A stretch of DNA of 64,000 nucleotides from Gammaproteobacteria bacterium HGW-Gammaproteobacteria-2 (GTDB lineage Bacteria; Pseudomonadota; Gammaproteobacteria; Xanthomonadales; Xanthomonadaceae): assembly GCA_002840015.1 (NCBI GenBank), contig PGZE01000002.1, positions 1-64,000 on the forward strand, read 5' to 3'. Under the pieces are notes generated by a model. The model had not been told where the DNA came from and made no database searches. It saw nothing but the letters and a program-made list of their open reading frames with translations. Within the stretch, counting starts at the first letter, position 1; each line of letters begins with the position of its first letter. Below, piece after piece: positions 27,695 through 36,449 of the stretch. The translations under genes and the position numbers were made by a program.

Positions 27695-29261
27695 ATGGCC
27701 CGCCTCTCCGACGCATTTCTTGATGACCTGCTTGCCCGCACCGACATCGTCGAGGTGATCGGTGCGCGGGTGGAGATCAAGCGCGCCGGTCGCGAGTATT
27801 CGGGTCGATGCCCGTTTCATGATGAGCGCTCGCCCAGCTTCACAGTCAGCCCGACCAAGCAGTTCTACCACTGCTTTGGCTGTGGCGCGCACGGCACCGC
27901 GATCAAGTTTTTGATGGAATACGATCGTATGGAGTTTCTCGATGCCGTCGAGGAACTGGCCAAACGCGCCGGCATCGAGGTGCCGCACGACGCGGTGCGT
28001 CGCGATTCCAGTGAGGACAGCCAGCCGCTGTACGCCGCGCTCGATGCCGCCGCGCGGTTTTTTGCCGGGCAACTGCAAACCAGCGTCAGCGCCCGCGCCT
28101 ATCTCGACCGCCGCGGCGTGGATGCTGCCACCCGCGAGCGCTTTGCCATCGGCTACGCGCCCGATGGCTGGGAGGGCCTGAAGAACGCGCTGGGCGGTGA
28201 TGCGCAGCGCATGGCGGTGCTCGATCGCGTCGGCCTGCTGTCGAAGAACGACGCCGGCCGGGTGTACGACAAGTTCCGCGCACGGCTGATGTTTCCGATC
28301 CACGATCGCCGTGGCCGGGTGATCGCGTTCGGTGGCCGGGTGCTGGTGAAAGACGACGGCCCGAAATACCTCAATTCCCCGGAAACCCCCCTGTTCCACA
28401 AAGGGCGCGAGCTGTACGGGCTGTGGCAGGTGCGCCAGGCGCACAGCAAGATCCCGCAATTGGTGGTGGTGGAAGGCTACATGGATGTGGTCAGCCTGTT
28501 TCAGTATGGCGTCGATACCGCAGTGGCCACGCTGGGTACCGCCACCACACCCGATCACGCCGAATTGCTGTTTCGCAACGCCCCTGATGTGTACTTTTGT
28601 TTCGATGGCGATCGCGCCGGCCGCAGCGCCGCCTGGCGGGCGCTGGAATCGGTGCTGCCGCGGATGAAGGATGGCCGTCAGGCGCTGTTCCTGTTTCTGC
28701 CGGACGGCACGCGCCAAACCGTATCTGGCGCAGATCCCCGACGGTGCCTTCCGCGACCTGATGTTTGCACGGTTACGCGAAATCACTGGCGTGGATCGCG
28801 CACCGCCTCCGACTGCCGCCAACACACCGCCGCCGCGACGCGGCAATCAGGCAGCGCCACGGCGCAGCCTGGTGCGCAGCGTGATCGCCTTGCTGGTGCA
28901 GCAGCCCAGCCTTGCCAACAGCCTGCAACCACCATATTTGTTCGCCGCACTGCGTCAACCCGGAGTCGATCTGTTGGTGGAGCTGGTGACGCTGATCCAG
29001 TCGCGGCCCGACATCAGCAGCGCGACTTTGCTGGAGCAGTTTGACGGACGCGAGGAAGCCGTTGCACTGAACAAGCTGGCGCTGCTCGACATCCCCGGCT
29101 CACCCGAATCATGGGTCGTCGAGTTCAGCGATGCGCTGGCGCAACTCGACCGCCAGACCATCGCGCAACGCATCGGCGAGTTGCAACTACGGCAGCGCGA
29201 CCCCGGCCTGAGTGATGCGGAGAAGGATGAGCTGCGCGCCTTGTTGAGCAGCCGGCGCTGA
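27695..29261 (+). pseudogene. dnaG: DNA primase DnaG interrupted by an internal out-of-frame deletion
   Basis: The first part (27695 to ~28710) encodes the CHC2 zinc finger (CPFH ... CFGCGAHG), the RNA-polymerase core and most of the TOPRIM domain (VVEGYMDVVSL, FDGDRAGR). At LFLPDG the frame breaks. The continuation ARAKPYLAQIPDG and the C-terminal helicase-binding domain lie in another frame (~28709-29261, ending SSRR). By comparison with E. coli DnaG about 50 codons are missing, including the EDPD metal-binding part of TOPRIM. A PDG motif begins and ends the lost stretch in E. coli, so deletion between short repeats is possible. As primase is essential, assembly error, a second gene copy or a mixed population must be excluded. 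A second copy of the 3' end lies downstream. Confidence 0.85.
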
Positions 29262-29263
29262 GG
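29151..29263 (+). repeat. dnaG 3'-end direct repeat, copy 1 (within dnaG)
   Basis: The last 37 dnaG codons plus stop recur at 30484-30596 with 108 of 113 bases identical. The five differences are mostly synonymous (one Ile/Leu change), suggesting divergence under protein-level selection and not a very recent copying event. Confidence 0.9.
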
Positions 29264-29312
29264 CGCATGGTGTGATTGCAAGCGGCAACATTCCCTGCAT
29301 CCAGCGGCAAAC

Positions 29313-30092
29313 TCACGGATCCGGGTCAGGTGGCGTCGGCGGCAAGGTGAAGCTGACCGAATTTGAACTCGGATCGGTACTGAACACGAAGCGATGTTGA
29401 ATCGCACCGTTGGCATCAATGGCTGGGACAAGTGTGGTGACGTAGGCGGGCAACCCCGTTTGGTTGACCACTGAATTGGTCCACCAATCACCGGGATCAA
29501 CGCCCACGGGAACGCCGCCAAGGGATCCGGCACATATACGCAAACCGCAAACGAATCGCTCCAACGTGGGCGTTTCCGCGCCCATATACGGATTGTCGTG
29601 CATCGCCTGTTCGATGCCCGAACGGTATGTATGATCCACTTCGCTCGCTAATGGATCGGCCATCATCTGGCGCTGCATTTCGTCGAGCATCTGCGCAAAC
29701 TGCTCACCCTCTGCCTGAACAACCTCCTTCATACGATCCAGGTCTATACTTTTCCCGGTCAACACAAGCCCTTCGGCAGGCAAACGATCTGCCGCGCGCA
29801 TTGCGGCCACGATCTCTGCGCGCGATAGTTGTACCGCTGGCTCACGGTTAGCCGACAATCGCGGAACACTGACATTTTGCTCGGCGGCTTGCTCGCCGGA
29901 AGTCGTATCGCTCGCCTGCTCGGACACCACAACCGACGGATCGGCTACCTCGGACTCTCGCGCAATGGGGTACGTCGGGGCAATTACCGCCACGCGGTGC
30001 TCGCGCCAAAATACCGACGCGAACACTAACAAAAGCAAGAGGCATATCCCGATCAGAATGGGCCACCATCGCCGACTTGATTCTATGCTCAA
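29313..30092 (-). CDS. hypothetical membrane-anchored exported protein
   Basis: A TTG at 30092 with a GGGGA box eight bases upstream gives 259 aa; a GTG at 30143 would add 17 residues but has no clear ribosome site. After a short basic start comes a transmembrane anchor (WWPILIGICLLLLLVFASVFW), then a Glu/Ser-rich linker and a helical segment (AEGEQFAQMLDEMQRQMM). A C-terminal domain has two Cys (FVCGLRICAGSL) and a proline-rich tail (LPPTPPDPDP). No family was recognised. It is downstream of a 78-aa exported protein on the same strand. Both lie between the two copies of the dnaG end. Confidence 0.65.
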   Translation of the reverse strand: MSIESSRRWWPILIGICLLLLLVFASVFWREHRVAVIAPTYPIARESEVADPSVVVSEQASDTTSGEQAAEQNVSVPRLSANREPAVQLSRAEIVAAMRAADRLPAEGLVLTGKSIDLDRMKEVVQAEGEQFAQMLDEMQRQMMADPLASEVDHTYRSGIEQAMHDNPYMGAETPTLERFVCGLRICAGSLGGVPVGVDPGDWWTNSVVNQTGLPAYVTTLVPAIDANGAIQHRFVFSTDPSSNSVSFTLPPTPPDPDP

Positions 30093-30155
30093 TACCCGTC
30101 TCCCCAGTCGCCGATTGCAATGAACCTCGCGTATCGGCTGCACCCGTCAAGCCGC

Positions 30156-30392
30156 TTACTTTACCTCAGCATCTTTCGGGAGCGGGGGCGGTGGGTCAGT
30201 CGTAATCGAAATCTGTCCGCCGTTAGCATCATTGGCAGAAAACGTTCCGTTTGACCCGTAAGTAATAACGCATGAACTCGGGCAAGTGATTCGCCACCCC
30301 CCAATAATGACCGTCTCAGTCGCAAACACCGTCCCAACACTCAGAACTAGGACAATCCCAAACAACCCAGTAATCAACTTTGTCCCGCGCAT
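30156..30392 (-). CDS. small exported protein with one possible disulfide
   Basis: ATG at 30392 follows a strong GGGGAG ribosome site and encodes 78 aa: a signal peptide (LITGLFGIVLVLSVGTVFA) and a mature part of about 54 residues with CPSSC, a Gly/Asn-rich stretch (YGSNGTFSANDANGG) and the tail DPPPPLPKDAEVK. The proline-rich ends of this and the next protein are similar in style. The local DNA is AT-richer than the surroundings. Function unknown; it is first in a two-gene minus-strand operon. Confidence 0.65.
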   Translation of the reverse strand: MRGTKLITGLFGIVLVLSVGTVFATETVIIGGWRITCPSSCVITYGSNGTFSANDANGGQISITTDPPPPLPKDAEVK

Positions 30393-30443
30393 AAAGTATT
30401 ACTCCCCATTTGGTTGGTTACAGCAGGGTTCGTTTTACCCGAT

Positions 30444-30456
30444 GGGGGGGGGGGGG
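30444..30456. repeat. homopolymer run of 13 G
   Basis: A run of 13 G (13 C on the minus strand) lies 52 bases upstream of the 78-aa gene's start and 27 bases before the second dnaG-end copy. Such tracts can vary in length by slippage and switch promoter activity, but they also mark sequencing or assembly faults. Confidence 0.9.
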
Positions 30457-30483
30457 CTGTCAAGACCCTGATCACCGCGCTAT

Positions 30484-30596
30484 CGCCAAACCCTCGCGCA
30501 ACGCATCGGCGAGTTGCAACTGCGCCAGCGCGACCCCGGCCTGAGTGATGCGGAGAAGGATGAACTGCGCGCCTTGTTGAGCAGCCGGCGCTGAGG
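30484..30596 (+). pseudogene. dnaG 3'-end fragment, copy 2
   Basis: This is the duplicate of 29151-29263: the last 37 codons of a dnaG reading frame ending SSRR and TGA (30592-30594), with no start codon or upstream coding sequence. It is separated from dnaG by 1.22 kb holding two exported-protein genes and a G-run. It could be the original dnaG end displaced by an insertion that brought its own end sequence. Confidence 0.85.
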
Positions 30597-30702
30597 GCTG
30601 CGTCGCCGTTGCCGTATGTGACTTTGGTCGCGGCGACGCGCCACATTCCCCGGCACTCGATTCACCCCTAACCTGTGCCCTCACTTTCAAGGGGGTTCAG
30701 CG

Positions 30703-31689
30703 ATGTTCCGATTCATCCATTGCAACTGTTTCACCGCGGCATCCCTGGCCATGCTGGCGCTGCTTGCGCAACCAGCCATCGCCTGTGATCTGTGTTCGGT
30801 GTATACCGCGCAATTGGCCGACGGCCAGGGCGCCGAAGGCTGGTTCGTTGGTATCGCCGAACAATACACGCGCTATGACGAACTGCGCGACGAAGGCCGT
30901 CGCATACCCGATGGCGGCCAGTATCTGAAGAGTTCGGTCACGCAGTTGCTGGTGGGTTATGGCGTGAACGCGCACTGGACCATGCAGGCCAACTTGCCCT
31001 ACATTGATCGTCGCTTCAAGCGTCCGGACGGCGATATCTTCGAGCGCGGCAGCGAAACCGGCATCGGAGATTTGACCGTAACCACGCAGTATCTTGCCTA
31101 TCGACACGATGACGAGGACAGCACCTTCACCCTGCGCTTTTTGGGTGGTTTGAAGTTCGGCACTGGCGATAGTGATCGCTTGCGCGAGGAGTTGGACGAA
31201 GAACACCACGACGAAGGCGACGGACACGACGAAGGTATCCCCAGCGGTATTCATGGCCACGATCTGGCCTTGGGTTCCGGCTCCACCGACATCATTTTTG
31301 GCACATCGATCTTCGGCCGACAGGGCCGTTGGCTGTACAGCGGTGATGCGCAATATGTGCTGCGCAGCAGAGGTGACATCGATTACGAATACGGTGATGA
31401 TTTACAGTGGTCGCTCGGGTTTGGCCGCTATCTGAGCCTGCAACACAACAGCACCGTAGCACTGCAAGCCGTGCTGTCTGGCGAAGACAAGCAGTTCGAC
31501 AATCTTGCCGGGGAACGAGCAGCCGATACCAAACAGCAATCCGTATTTCTTGGCCCGAAACTGTCTGCCACCTTCGGCACCCGCTTTTCGCTCGATTTGC
31601 GCATTGATTTCCCGCTGGACACCGACAACAGCGCCATTCAAATCACGCCTGGCTGGCGTGCTCGTGCGGCGTTCGTTGCGCATTTCTGA
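30703..31689 (+). CDS. outer-membrane beta-barrel-like protein with His/Asp/Glu-rich loop
   Basis: The 328-aa product has a signal peptide (ends near AIA, residue ~27) directly followed by a CDLC motif (Cys28, Cys31). It then shows amphipathic strands characteristic of a barrel (QLLVGYGVNAHWTMQANLPYID, GRYLSLQHNSTVALQAVLSG) and ends in Phe (AAFVAHF). Residues ~162-188 form a metal-binding-looking loop with repeated His, Asp and Glu (EEHHDEGDGHDEG). It resembles families annotated as transporter or phenol-degradation MetA-like barrels. Its position beside the cytochrome oxidase cluster makes a copper or iron role conceivable, but this is inference. Confidence 0.7.
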   Translation: MFRFIHCNCFTAASLAMLALLAQPAIACDLCSVYTAQLADGQGAEGWFVGIAEQYTRYDELRDEGRRIPDGGQYLKSSVTQLLVGYGVNAHWTMQANLPYIDRRFKRPDGDIFERGSETGIGDLTVTTQYLAYRHDDEDSTFTLRFLGGLKFGTGDSDRLREELDEEHHDEGDGHDEGIPSGIHGHDLALGSGSTDIIFGTSIFGRQGRWLYSGDAQYVLRSRGDIDYEYGDDLQWSLGFGRYLSLQHNSTVALQAVLSGEDKQFDNLAGERAADTKQQSVFLGPKLSATFGTRFSLDLRIDFPLDTDNSAIQITPGWRARAAFVAHF

Positions 31690-31723
31690 GTTGTATTCAG
31701 TGCCGTGCTCGTAGCGCCGTGAT

Positions 31724-32647
31724 TCACGGCATTGCGGGCACCACCCCGTACGGCAACAACCAGCGATCCGCGAGCAAGAACGCGAACAACGCCATCAGGT
31801 AGATGATCGAGTAATTGAACACCTTCATGGCATAGGCTTCGTTGGGCGGGCGCATCAGGCGCACGGCGTAGTACAGGAACACCGCATCGAGCACCAGCGC
31901 ACCGCCAAGATAGAACCCGCCGCTCATGTGAGTGACCCAAGGCAGCACGGTTACTACCGTCAGCAGGATGGTGTACAGCAAAATCTGCAAGCGGGTGTAA
32001 TGCACGCCATGGGTAACCGGCAGCATCGGTACTTGCGCACGCGAGTAATCGGCGCGGCGGAAAATCGCCAGCGCCCAGAAATGCGGCGGTGTCCAGACAT
32101 AAATAATCAGCACCAACAACAGTGCGTAAGGATGCAACTCGCCGGTGATCGCGACCCAGCCCAGCGCCGGTGGCGCGGCACCGGCCAGCCCGCCGATGAC
32201 GATGTTCTGCGGTGTCGCACGCTTGAGAAATACCGTGTAGATCACCGCGTAGCCAATCAGCGAGGCAAACGTCAGCAGCGCTGTCAGCACGTTTACCCAC
32301 ACAAGCAGCACCGTCATCGACAACACCGCCAACGCCAGCGCAAAGATCAACGCGTTGAATGGTGTAATCTGCCCGACCACGATTGGCCGCCATGAGGTGC
32401 GTGTCATCTTGGCGTCGATGCGCGCATCCAGCAGCTGATTGATGGTGGCCGCAGAGGCAGCAGCAAGCCAGATGCCGATGAAGCCGAACAGCGCGGCAGC
32501 CAATGGCGGCAACTGCGGCGCTATCTGCGGCATTCCCGGTTCTGGATCGACACGCGCCAGCAACATGCCGACGAAAGCGGTGAACACGATCAGTGCCACC
32601 ACACGCGGTTTGGTCAGTTGCCAGTATTGGCGGGCAGTAGCTCTCAT
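31724..32647 (-). CDS. ctaB: protoheme IX farnesyltransferase (heme O synthase)
   Basis: The 307-aa UbiA-family protein has the two prenyl-diphosphate-binding aspartate motifs ([15 protein letters not shown] and [13 protein letters not shown]), plus nine or so membrane helices. [21 protein letters not shown] is the usual start. It farnesylates protoheme IX to heme O, used by the CtaA protein encoded upstream. It is the last gene of the minus-strand oxidase assembly group. Confidence 0.95.
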   Translation of the reverse strand: MRATARQYWQLTKPRVVALIVFTAFVGMLLARVDPEPGMPQIAPQLPPLAAALFGFIGIWLAAASAATINQLLDARIDAKMTRTSWRPIVVGQITPFNALIFALALAVLSMTVLLVWVNVLTALLTFASLIGYAVIYTVFLKRATPQNIVIGGLAGAAPPALGWVAITGELHPYALLLVLIIYVWTPPHFWALAIFRRADYSRAQVPMLPVTHGVHYTRLQILLYTILLTVVTVLPWVTHMSGGFYLGGALVLDAVFLYYAVRLMRPPNEAYAMKVFNYSIIYLMALFAFLLADRWLLPYGVVPAMP

Positions 32648-32716
32648 CGGGCATTGCTCTGGCGGGAGCCGCGCAGTTTACCGTGCGCGGCCATGCAAAC
32701 CTATTCACGGACGCAT

Positions 32717-32785
32717 GTTGCCCACACAGTGGGCTCGTGCAAGGGCGCCTCAAAGCGAAATTCGAGCACCCAGTGGGCGACCTGG
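32717..32785. repeat. degenerate inverted repeat of the AGCCCACCCTGTGGGCGAC family
   Basis: GTTGCCCACACAGTGGGCTC (from 32718) and, ~25 bases on, GAGCACCCAGTGGGCGACC (from 32765) form an imperfect inverted pair like the perfect one at 27581-27649. It fills the 140-base gap between ctaA and ctaB. Confidence 0.55.
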
Positions 32786-32787
32786 CT

Positions 32788-33921
32788 CTAAATCTGGGTT
32801 GCGCGCAACCGCGCCAGCAGGCTGACCACAATGGCCAACAGCACCAGGGCGCCGGCGTTGTGCGCCACCGCCACCCACAGCGGCAGCCCGAGCACGACGT
32901 TGCTGATGCCAAGGCCAATCTGCGCCAGCACAGCAACAACCAGCAGCCAGCCCCACGTCGCCAGACCCGAACTGCGGATCAGGCGCATGGCGGTGGCCAG
33001 CAACACCAGCAACGCGATGCCAGCCAGAATCCGGTGCGCGAGATGGATTGCCACCCGCGCCGGGCCATCGAGCACGCCGCCCTCGTAATCCACGCCAATG
33101 CCGCGCCACAGCACGAAGCCTTGCTGAAAATCGTGATTCGGCCACCACTGGCCCTGGCAGGTCGGGAAATCGGCACCACAGGCCAATGCCGCATAGTTGG
33201 CTGATGTCCAGCCACCCAGCGCGATCTGCACCACCAGCACTGCCAGTGCAATCCACAGCCACGGCCGAATGCGGGCGAGATCGGCACGCGGCATATCGCG
33301 CCCCGCCGTGCTGCGCCAGGCCATGGTCAGTAGCAACGAGAACGTGGCCAGGCCACCCAGCAGATGCCCCATCACCACCACCGGCTTGAGCAGCCAGGTA
33401 ACCGTCCACATCCCCAGCAAAGCCTGAAAGATGATTACTGCCAACGTCAATGGTGCCAACCGGGCCAACGGCTCAGGTGCTGCGCGCAGCGCCAGGCCCA
33501 ACAACGCCATTTCACCGATGGCCGCCAACACACTGGAAGCGATGTAATGCGTGTTCATGTACAAAGCAATCGATACTGCTACTGCGCCACTCGCGGCCAA
33601 TATCACCCACACGCCCTTGTCGGCACGCCGCGCCAGCAAAGCCAATAAAAGCACCAGCACCCCTAGCGTGGCGGCGATATGGCGATGAAACTGCTCGCGC
33701 CAGGCTTTGTGTGCTTCAACCGGGCGCGCAAACGCCTCGTTGGCGGCGCTGATTTCGTGGTCGTGCGTAGGCCATGCCGCTTGCCCGTAACAAGTCGGCC
33801 AGTCGGGACAGCTCAAGCCGGCATGCGAAAGCCGCACGAATGCGCCGAACACGATCACCCCGGCCGCAAGTGCGACAGCGAGCCAGGCGATGCGATGGAA
33901 ATGACGATGCAATGGCAACAT
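32788..33921 (-). CDS. ctaA: heme A synthase, COX15/CtaA family
   Basis: The 377-aa membrane protein has eight helices and conserved heme-ligand His contexts: FVRLSHAGLSCPDWPTCYGQ near the N-terminus (Cys pair), REQFHRHIAATLGVLV, VMGHLLGGLATF and RVAIHLAHRILAGIA. It oxidises heme O to heme A for the aa3 oxidase. It lies 29 bases after the SCO-like gene and before ctaB, consistent with one operon. Type 2 COX15 features (long, two-halved) fit the length. Confidence 0.95.
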   Translation of the reverse strand: MLPLHRHFHRIAWLAVALAAGVIVFGAFVRLSHAGLSCPDWPTCYGQAAWPTHDHEISAANEAFARPVEAHKAWREQFHRHIAATLGVLVLLLALLARRADKGVWVILAASGAVAVSIALYMNTHYIASSVLAAIGEMALLGLALRAAPEPLARLAPLTLAVIIFQALLGMWTVTWLLKPVVVMGHLLGGLATFSLLLTMAWRSTAGRDMPRADLARIRPWLWIALAVLVVQIALGGWTSANYAALACGADFPTCQGQWWPNHDFQQGFVLWRGIGVDYEGGVLDGPARVAIHLAHRILAGIALLVLLATAMRLIRSSGLATWGWLLVVAVLAQIGLGISNVVLGLPLWVAVAHNAGALVLLAIVVSLLARLRATQI

Positions 33922-33950
33922 GGCAGATACCCCGGCGGCGAAGAGCCGCG

Positions 33951-34496
33951 TTACTTTATCAAGCGTCCCAGATCACGGCGCAGGCCGGCGGCATCAAATC
34001 CCGGCGGATAACGCAACACCACAAAACCGTTGGGATCGACCAGATGTACCGGCAACCCCTCCAGGGTGCCGGCTTGTGCCACCTGCTGGCGAAACTCAGC
34101 AGAGTCACGCATGAAAAACATATTGCGAAAGCGTGGTGCCGAGTCTGGAATGTCGCCGAACCACAGCACATGTAGACGATCTGCATGTCGGCCCTCGGTG
34201 CGCCAGACTTTTTCCAGCGCCGCGGCCAGATCAACGCAGGGCGTTGCGCAATTGGCCGGCGCGAACACCACGATGCGCCAAGTACTTGGTTGTGCGCGCC
34301 AGGCATAGACTTCGCCATTCGCACGTACAAGCTGCCGCTGCGTCGCGTCGATCGGCTCGGCCAAAAGCTCACCATTGTTGGTGCGGCCACTGGGCTGCCA
34401 ACCGCTGAAACGCAGCAAACCGGCGGCGCCGAATGAACCGAAGAAAATCAGCGTTATCGTGATAAGCACGATGCGTGAGCGGGTTTTGTTGTTCAT
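33951..34496 (-). CDS. SCO1-like thioredoxin-fold protein of oxidase assembly
   Basis: From MNNKTRSR the product is 181 aa with one N-terminal membrane anchor (ITLIFFGSFGAAGLLRF) and a thioredoxin-like domain holding NCATPC (a CxxxC pair as in SCO copper chaperones). Further on is GLPVHLVDPNGFVVLRY, where the His may complete a copper site. It overlaps SURF1 by four bases. It is likely a copper-delivery or thiol protein for the oxidase CuA centre, but it is diverged from canonical SCO. Confidence 0.78.
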   Translation of the reverse strand: MNNKTRSRIVLITITLIFFGSFGAAGLLRFSGWQPSGRTNNGELLAEPIDATQRQLVRANGEVYAWRAQPSTWRIVVFAPANCATPCVDLAAALEKVWRTEGRHADRLHVLWFGDIPDSAPRFRNMFFMRDSAEFRQQVAQAGTLEGLPVHLVDPNGFVVLRYPPGFDAAGLRRDLGRLIK

Positions 34497-35275
34497 GCGT
34501 CCTTCTTGTGCCTGTGCTGCCACAGCATCAGAAAAAACAATGCTGCAGCGAGCGCAAACCATTGCACCGCATAACCGCGGTGTCGTTCGGGCGGCAGCGT
34601 ATTGGGCAACACGTCGAGATTGCGTGCATAACCAAACGGCGACGCAGGGTCCAGGCGCAACACGCGCGCCGCATATAGCACATCACCATGCGCGCCAAGC
34701 TCTTCGGGATCGAGGCGGGTAAGCAACATCGGCGCCTGCCCCACCTGCGCTATTTCACCGACACGCAAACCCACGCTGGGCGGGGGCGCCAGCAAGCCGG
34801 AGAGGGTTAACGGCCCTTCCGGCAATTGCACGTTCGGCAACACCCTCCCGGCCGGCCAAGGTAACCATCCCAGATCGACCAGCAATCGCGTGTTTTCCCC
34901 AGGCACCGCCAATGGCGCATACAAGCGCACGCCGGAGCGGCCCTGATAGTGCTGGTTGTCGAGGAAGATCAACGGCATCTCAAAATGGCCGCTCACCACA
35001 GCCCATGCGAAATGGCCCGATGTACGATCCAGTACTTGGCCCATTGCAACGGGGCGGCGCAGCGCAAGCACTTGCGCCACGGCATCAAGCATCTGCTGCT
35101 TTTGATCGGCGCGATCCAATTGCCAGAAACCCAGCAGCGCCAAACCCAGCACAACGAGCAACAGCAGTGCGCCTGCCATGATGCGAAACCGTGGGCGATG
35201 GCTGGCGGAACTCACCTTGCCTGACCGCAATTCATGTTGTGCCCACGTGATCGGCGGATAATGGGGCTCCACCAT
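34493..35275 (-). CDS. SURF1 family oxidase assembly protein
   Basis: The 260-aa product has two transmembrane helices, at residues ~33-50 and near the C-terminus (YAVQWFALAAALFFLMLWQ). Conserved SURF1 elements are GFWQLDRADQK, the LDNQHYQGRSGVRLYAPL block and VDLGWLPW. SURF1 helps insert heme A into oxidase subunit I. Its end overlaps the SCO-like gene. Confidence 0.92.
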   Translation of the reverse strand: MVEPHYPPITWAQHELRSGKVSSASHRPRFRIMAGALLLLVVLGLALLGFWQLDRADQKQQMLDAVAQVLALRRPVAMGQVLDRTSGHFAWAVVSGHFEMPLIFLDNQHYQGRSGVRLYAPLAVPGENTRLLVDLGWLPWPAGRVLPNVQLPEGPLTLSGLLAPPPSVGLRVGEIAQVGQAPMLLTRLDPEELGAHGDVLYAARVLRLDPASPFGYARNLDVLPNTLPPERHRGYAVQWFALAAALFFLMLWQHRHKKDA

Positions 35276-35289
35276 CGAACTGCACGACC

Positions 35290-35499
35290 ATGGCGCAAAA
35301 ACTGCTCATCATTGCCTTCATGCTGGTGATTGTTTACAACCTCGGCGCTGGCTTGTACTACATGATGCTCGACAAGGGCCAAAGCAACCGCACCGTAAAG
35401 GCCTTGACGCGACGCATTATCTTGTCCGTCGCGTTGATCGCACTGATCGCCATCGGCATTGCTACCGGTTATATCCAACCGCATGGCATCACGCACTGA
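35290..35499 (+). CDS. twin transmembrane protein, DUF2909
   Basis: This 69-aa protein has two membrane helices (LLIIAFMLVIVYNLGAGLYYMM and IILSVALIALIAIGIATGY), and the linker LDKGQSNRTVKALTRRI is typical of DUF2909. It is the only plus-strand gene within the oxidase cluster and is found at the same place in related genomes, to my recollection. The role is unknown but presumably linked to oxidase assembly. Its start is 15 bases from the divergent SURF1 start, so promoter elements overlap. Confidence 0.85.
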   Translation: MAQKLLIIAFMLVIVYNLGAGLYYMMLDKGQSNRTVKALTRRIILSVALIALIAIGIATGYIQPHGITH

Positions 35500-35550
35500 T
35501 AGCGTGGCCGATGAAACGCGGCAAGCGCGAAGCGTGCCTGCCGCAGGCCG

Positions 35551-36423
35551 TCACAGCACGTAAACGAATACGAACAGACCCAACCACACCACATCGACAA
35601 AGTGCCAATACCACGCGACGGCCTCAAAGCCAAAGTGGTTGTCGCGGTCGAAGTGGCCCTTGGCACAACGCAGCCAGATCACCGACAGCATGATCGCACC
35701 CAAGGTGACATGCAGGCCATGAAAGCCGGTGAGCATGAAAAACGTCGAGCCATAGATGCCACTACCCATAGTGAGATTCAACTCGTGGTAGGCGTGAACA
35801 TACTCGGTGACTTGATAAAACAGGAAGGTCGCGCCCAGCAACACCGTGGCGCCCAGCCAGAACAGCAATGCCTTGCGCTGCCCGGCGCGCAGGGCGTGGT
35901 GGGCGATGGTGATGGTCACGCCAGATAAAAGCAGCAGCATGGTGTTGAGCAGCGGCAAGCCCCACGCCGGGATCGTTTCAAAAGTACCGCCGATGTTGCC
36001 CGGGCCATTGGTTGGCCACGAAGGCTCGAAATTACTCCACAGCAGGGCATTGGTCATTACTCCGTCGCCTTCGCCACCCAGCCACGGCACCACCAGCGCG
36101 CGCGCGTAAAACAGTGCGCCGAAAAAGGCAGCAAAGAACATGATCTCGGAGAAAATGAACCACATCATGCCCATGCGGAATGAGGCGTCCACTTGCTTGC
36201 TGTACAAACCGCCAACCGACTCATGGATCACGGTGCCAAACCAGCCAAACAGCATCAATACCAGGATGCTGATGCCGACAAAAAACACCGGCTCACCCCA
36301 GGAGACCTCGTTCAGCCAATTGGCCGCACCAAGCATCGTGGTGAACAGGCCGATGGTGCCGACCGCAGGCCATTTGCTGCCGTGGGGGACGTAATACGCG
36401 TTGGCGTCGTGGGTGTGGGCCAT
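35551..36423 (-). CDS. ctaE: cytochrome c oxidase subunit III
   Basis: The 290-aa product begins MAHTHDANAYYVPHGSKWP and has seven membrane helices. Family motifs include MMWFIFSEIMFFAAFFGALFYAR (conserved Glu), TVLLGATFLFYQVTEYV, and GFHGLHVTLGAIML with the C-terminal AVAWYWHFVDVVWL. It stabilises the catalytic subunit of the aa3 oxidase. It follows ctaG by 26 bases. Confidence 0.96.
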   Translation of the reverse strand: MAHTHDANAYYVPHGSKWPAVGTIGLFTTMLGAANWLNEVSWGEPVFFVGISILVLMLFGWFGTVIHESVGGLYSKQVDASFRMGMMWFIFSEIMFFAAFFGALFYARALVVPWLGGEGDGVMTNALLWSNFEPSWPTNGPGNIGGTFETIPAWGLPLLNTMLLLLSGVTITIAHHALRAGQRKALLFWLGATVLLGATFLFYQVTEYVHAYHELNLTMGSGIYGSTFFMLTGFHGLHVTLGAIMLSVIWLRCAKGHFDRDNHFGFEAVAWYWHFVDVVWLGLFVFVYVL

Positions 36424-36449
36424 GTCAGTTCCTGCGCTGAGCAATGCAA

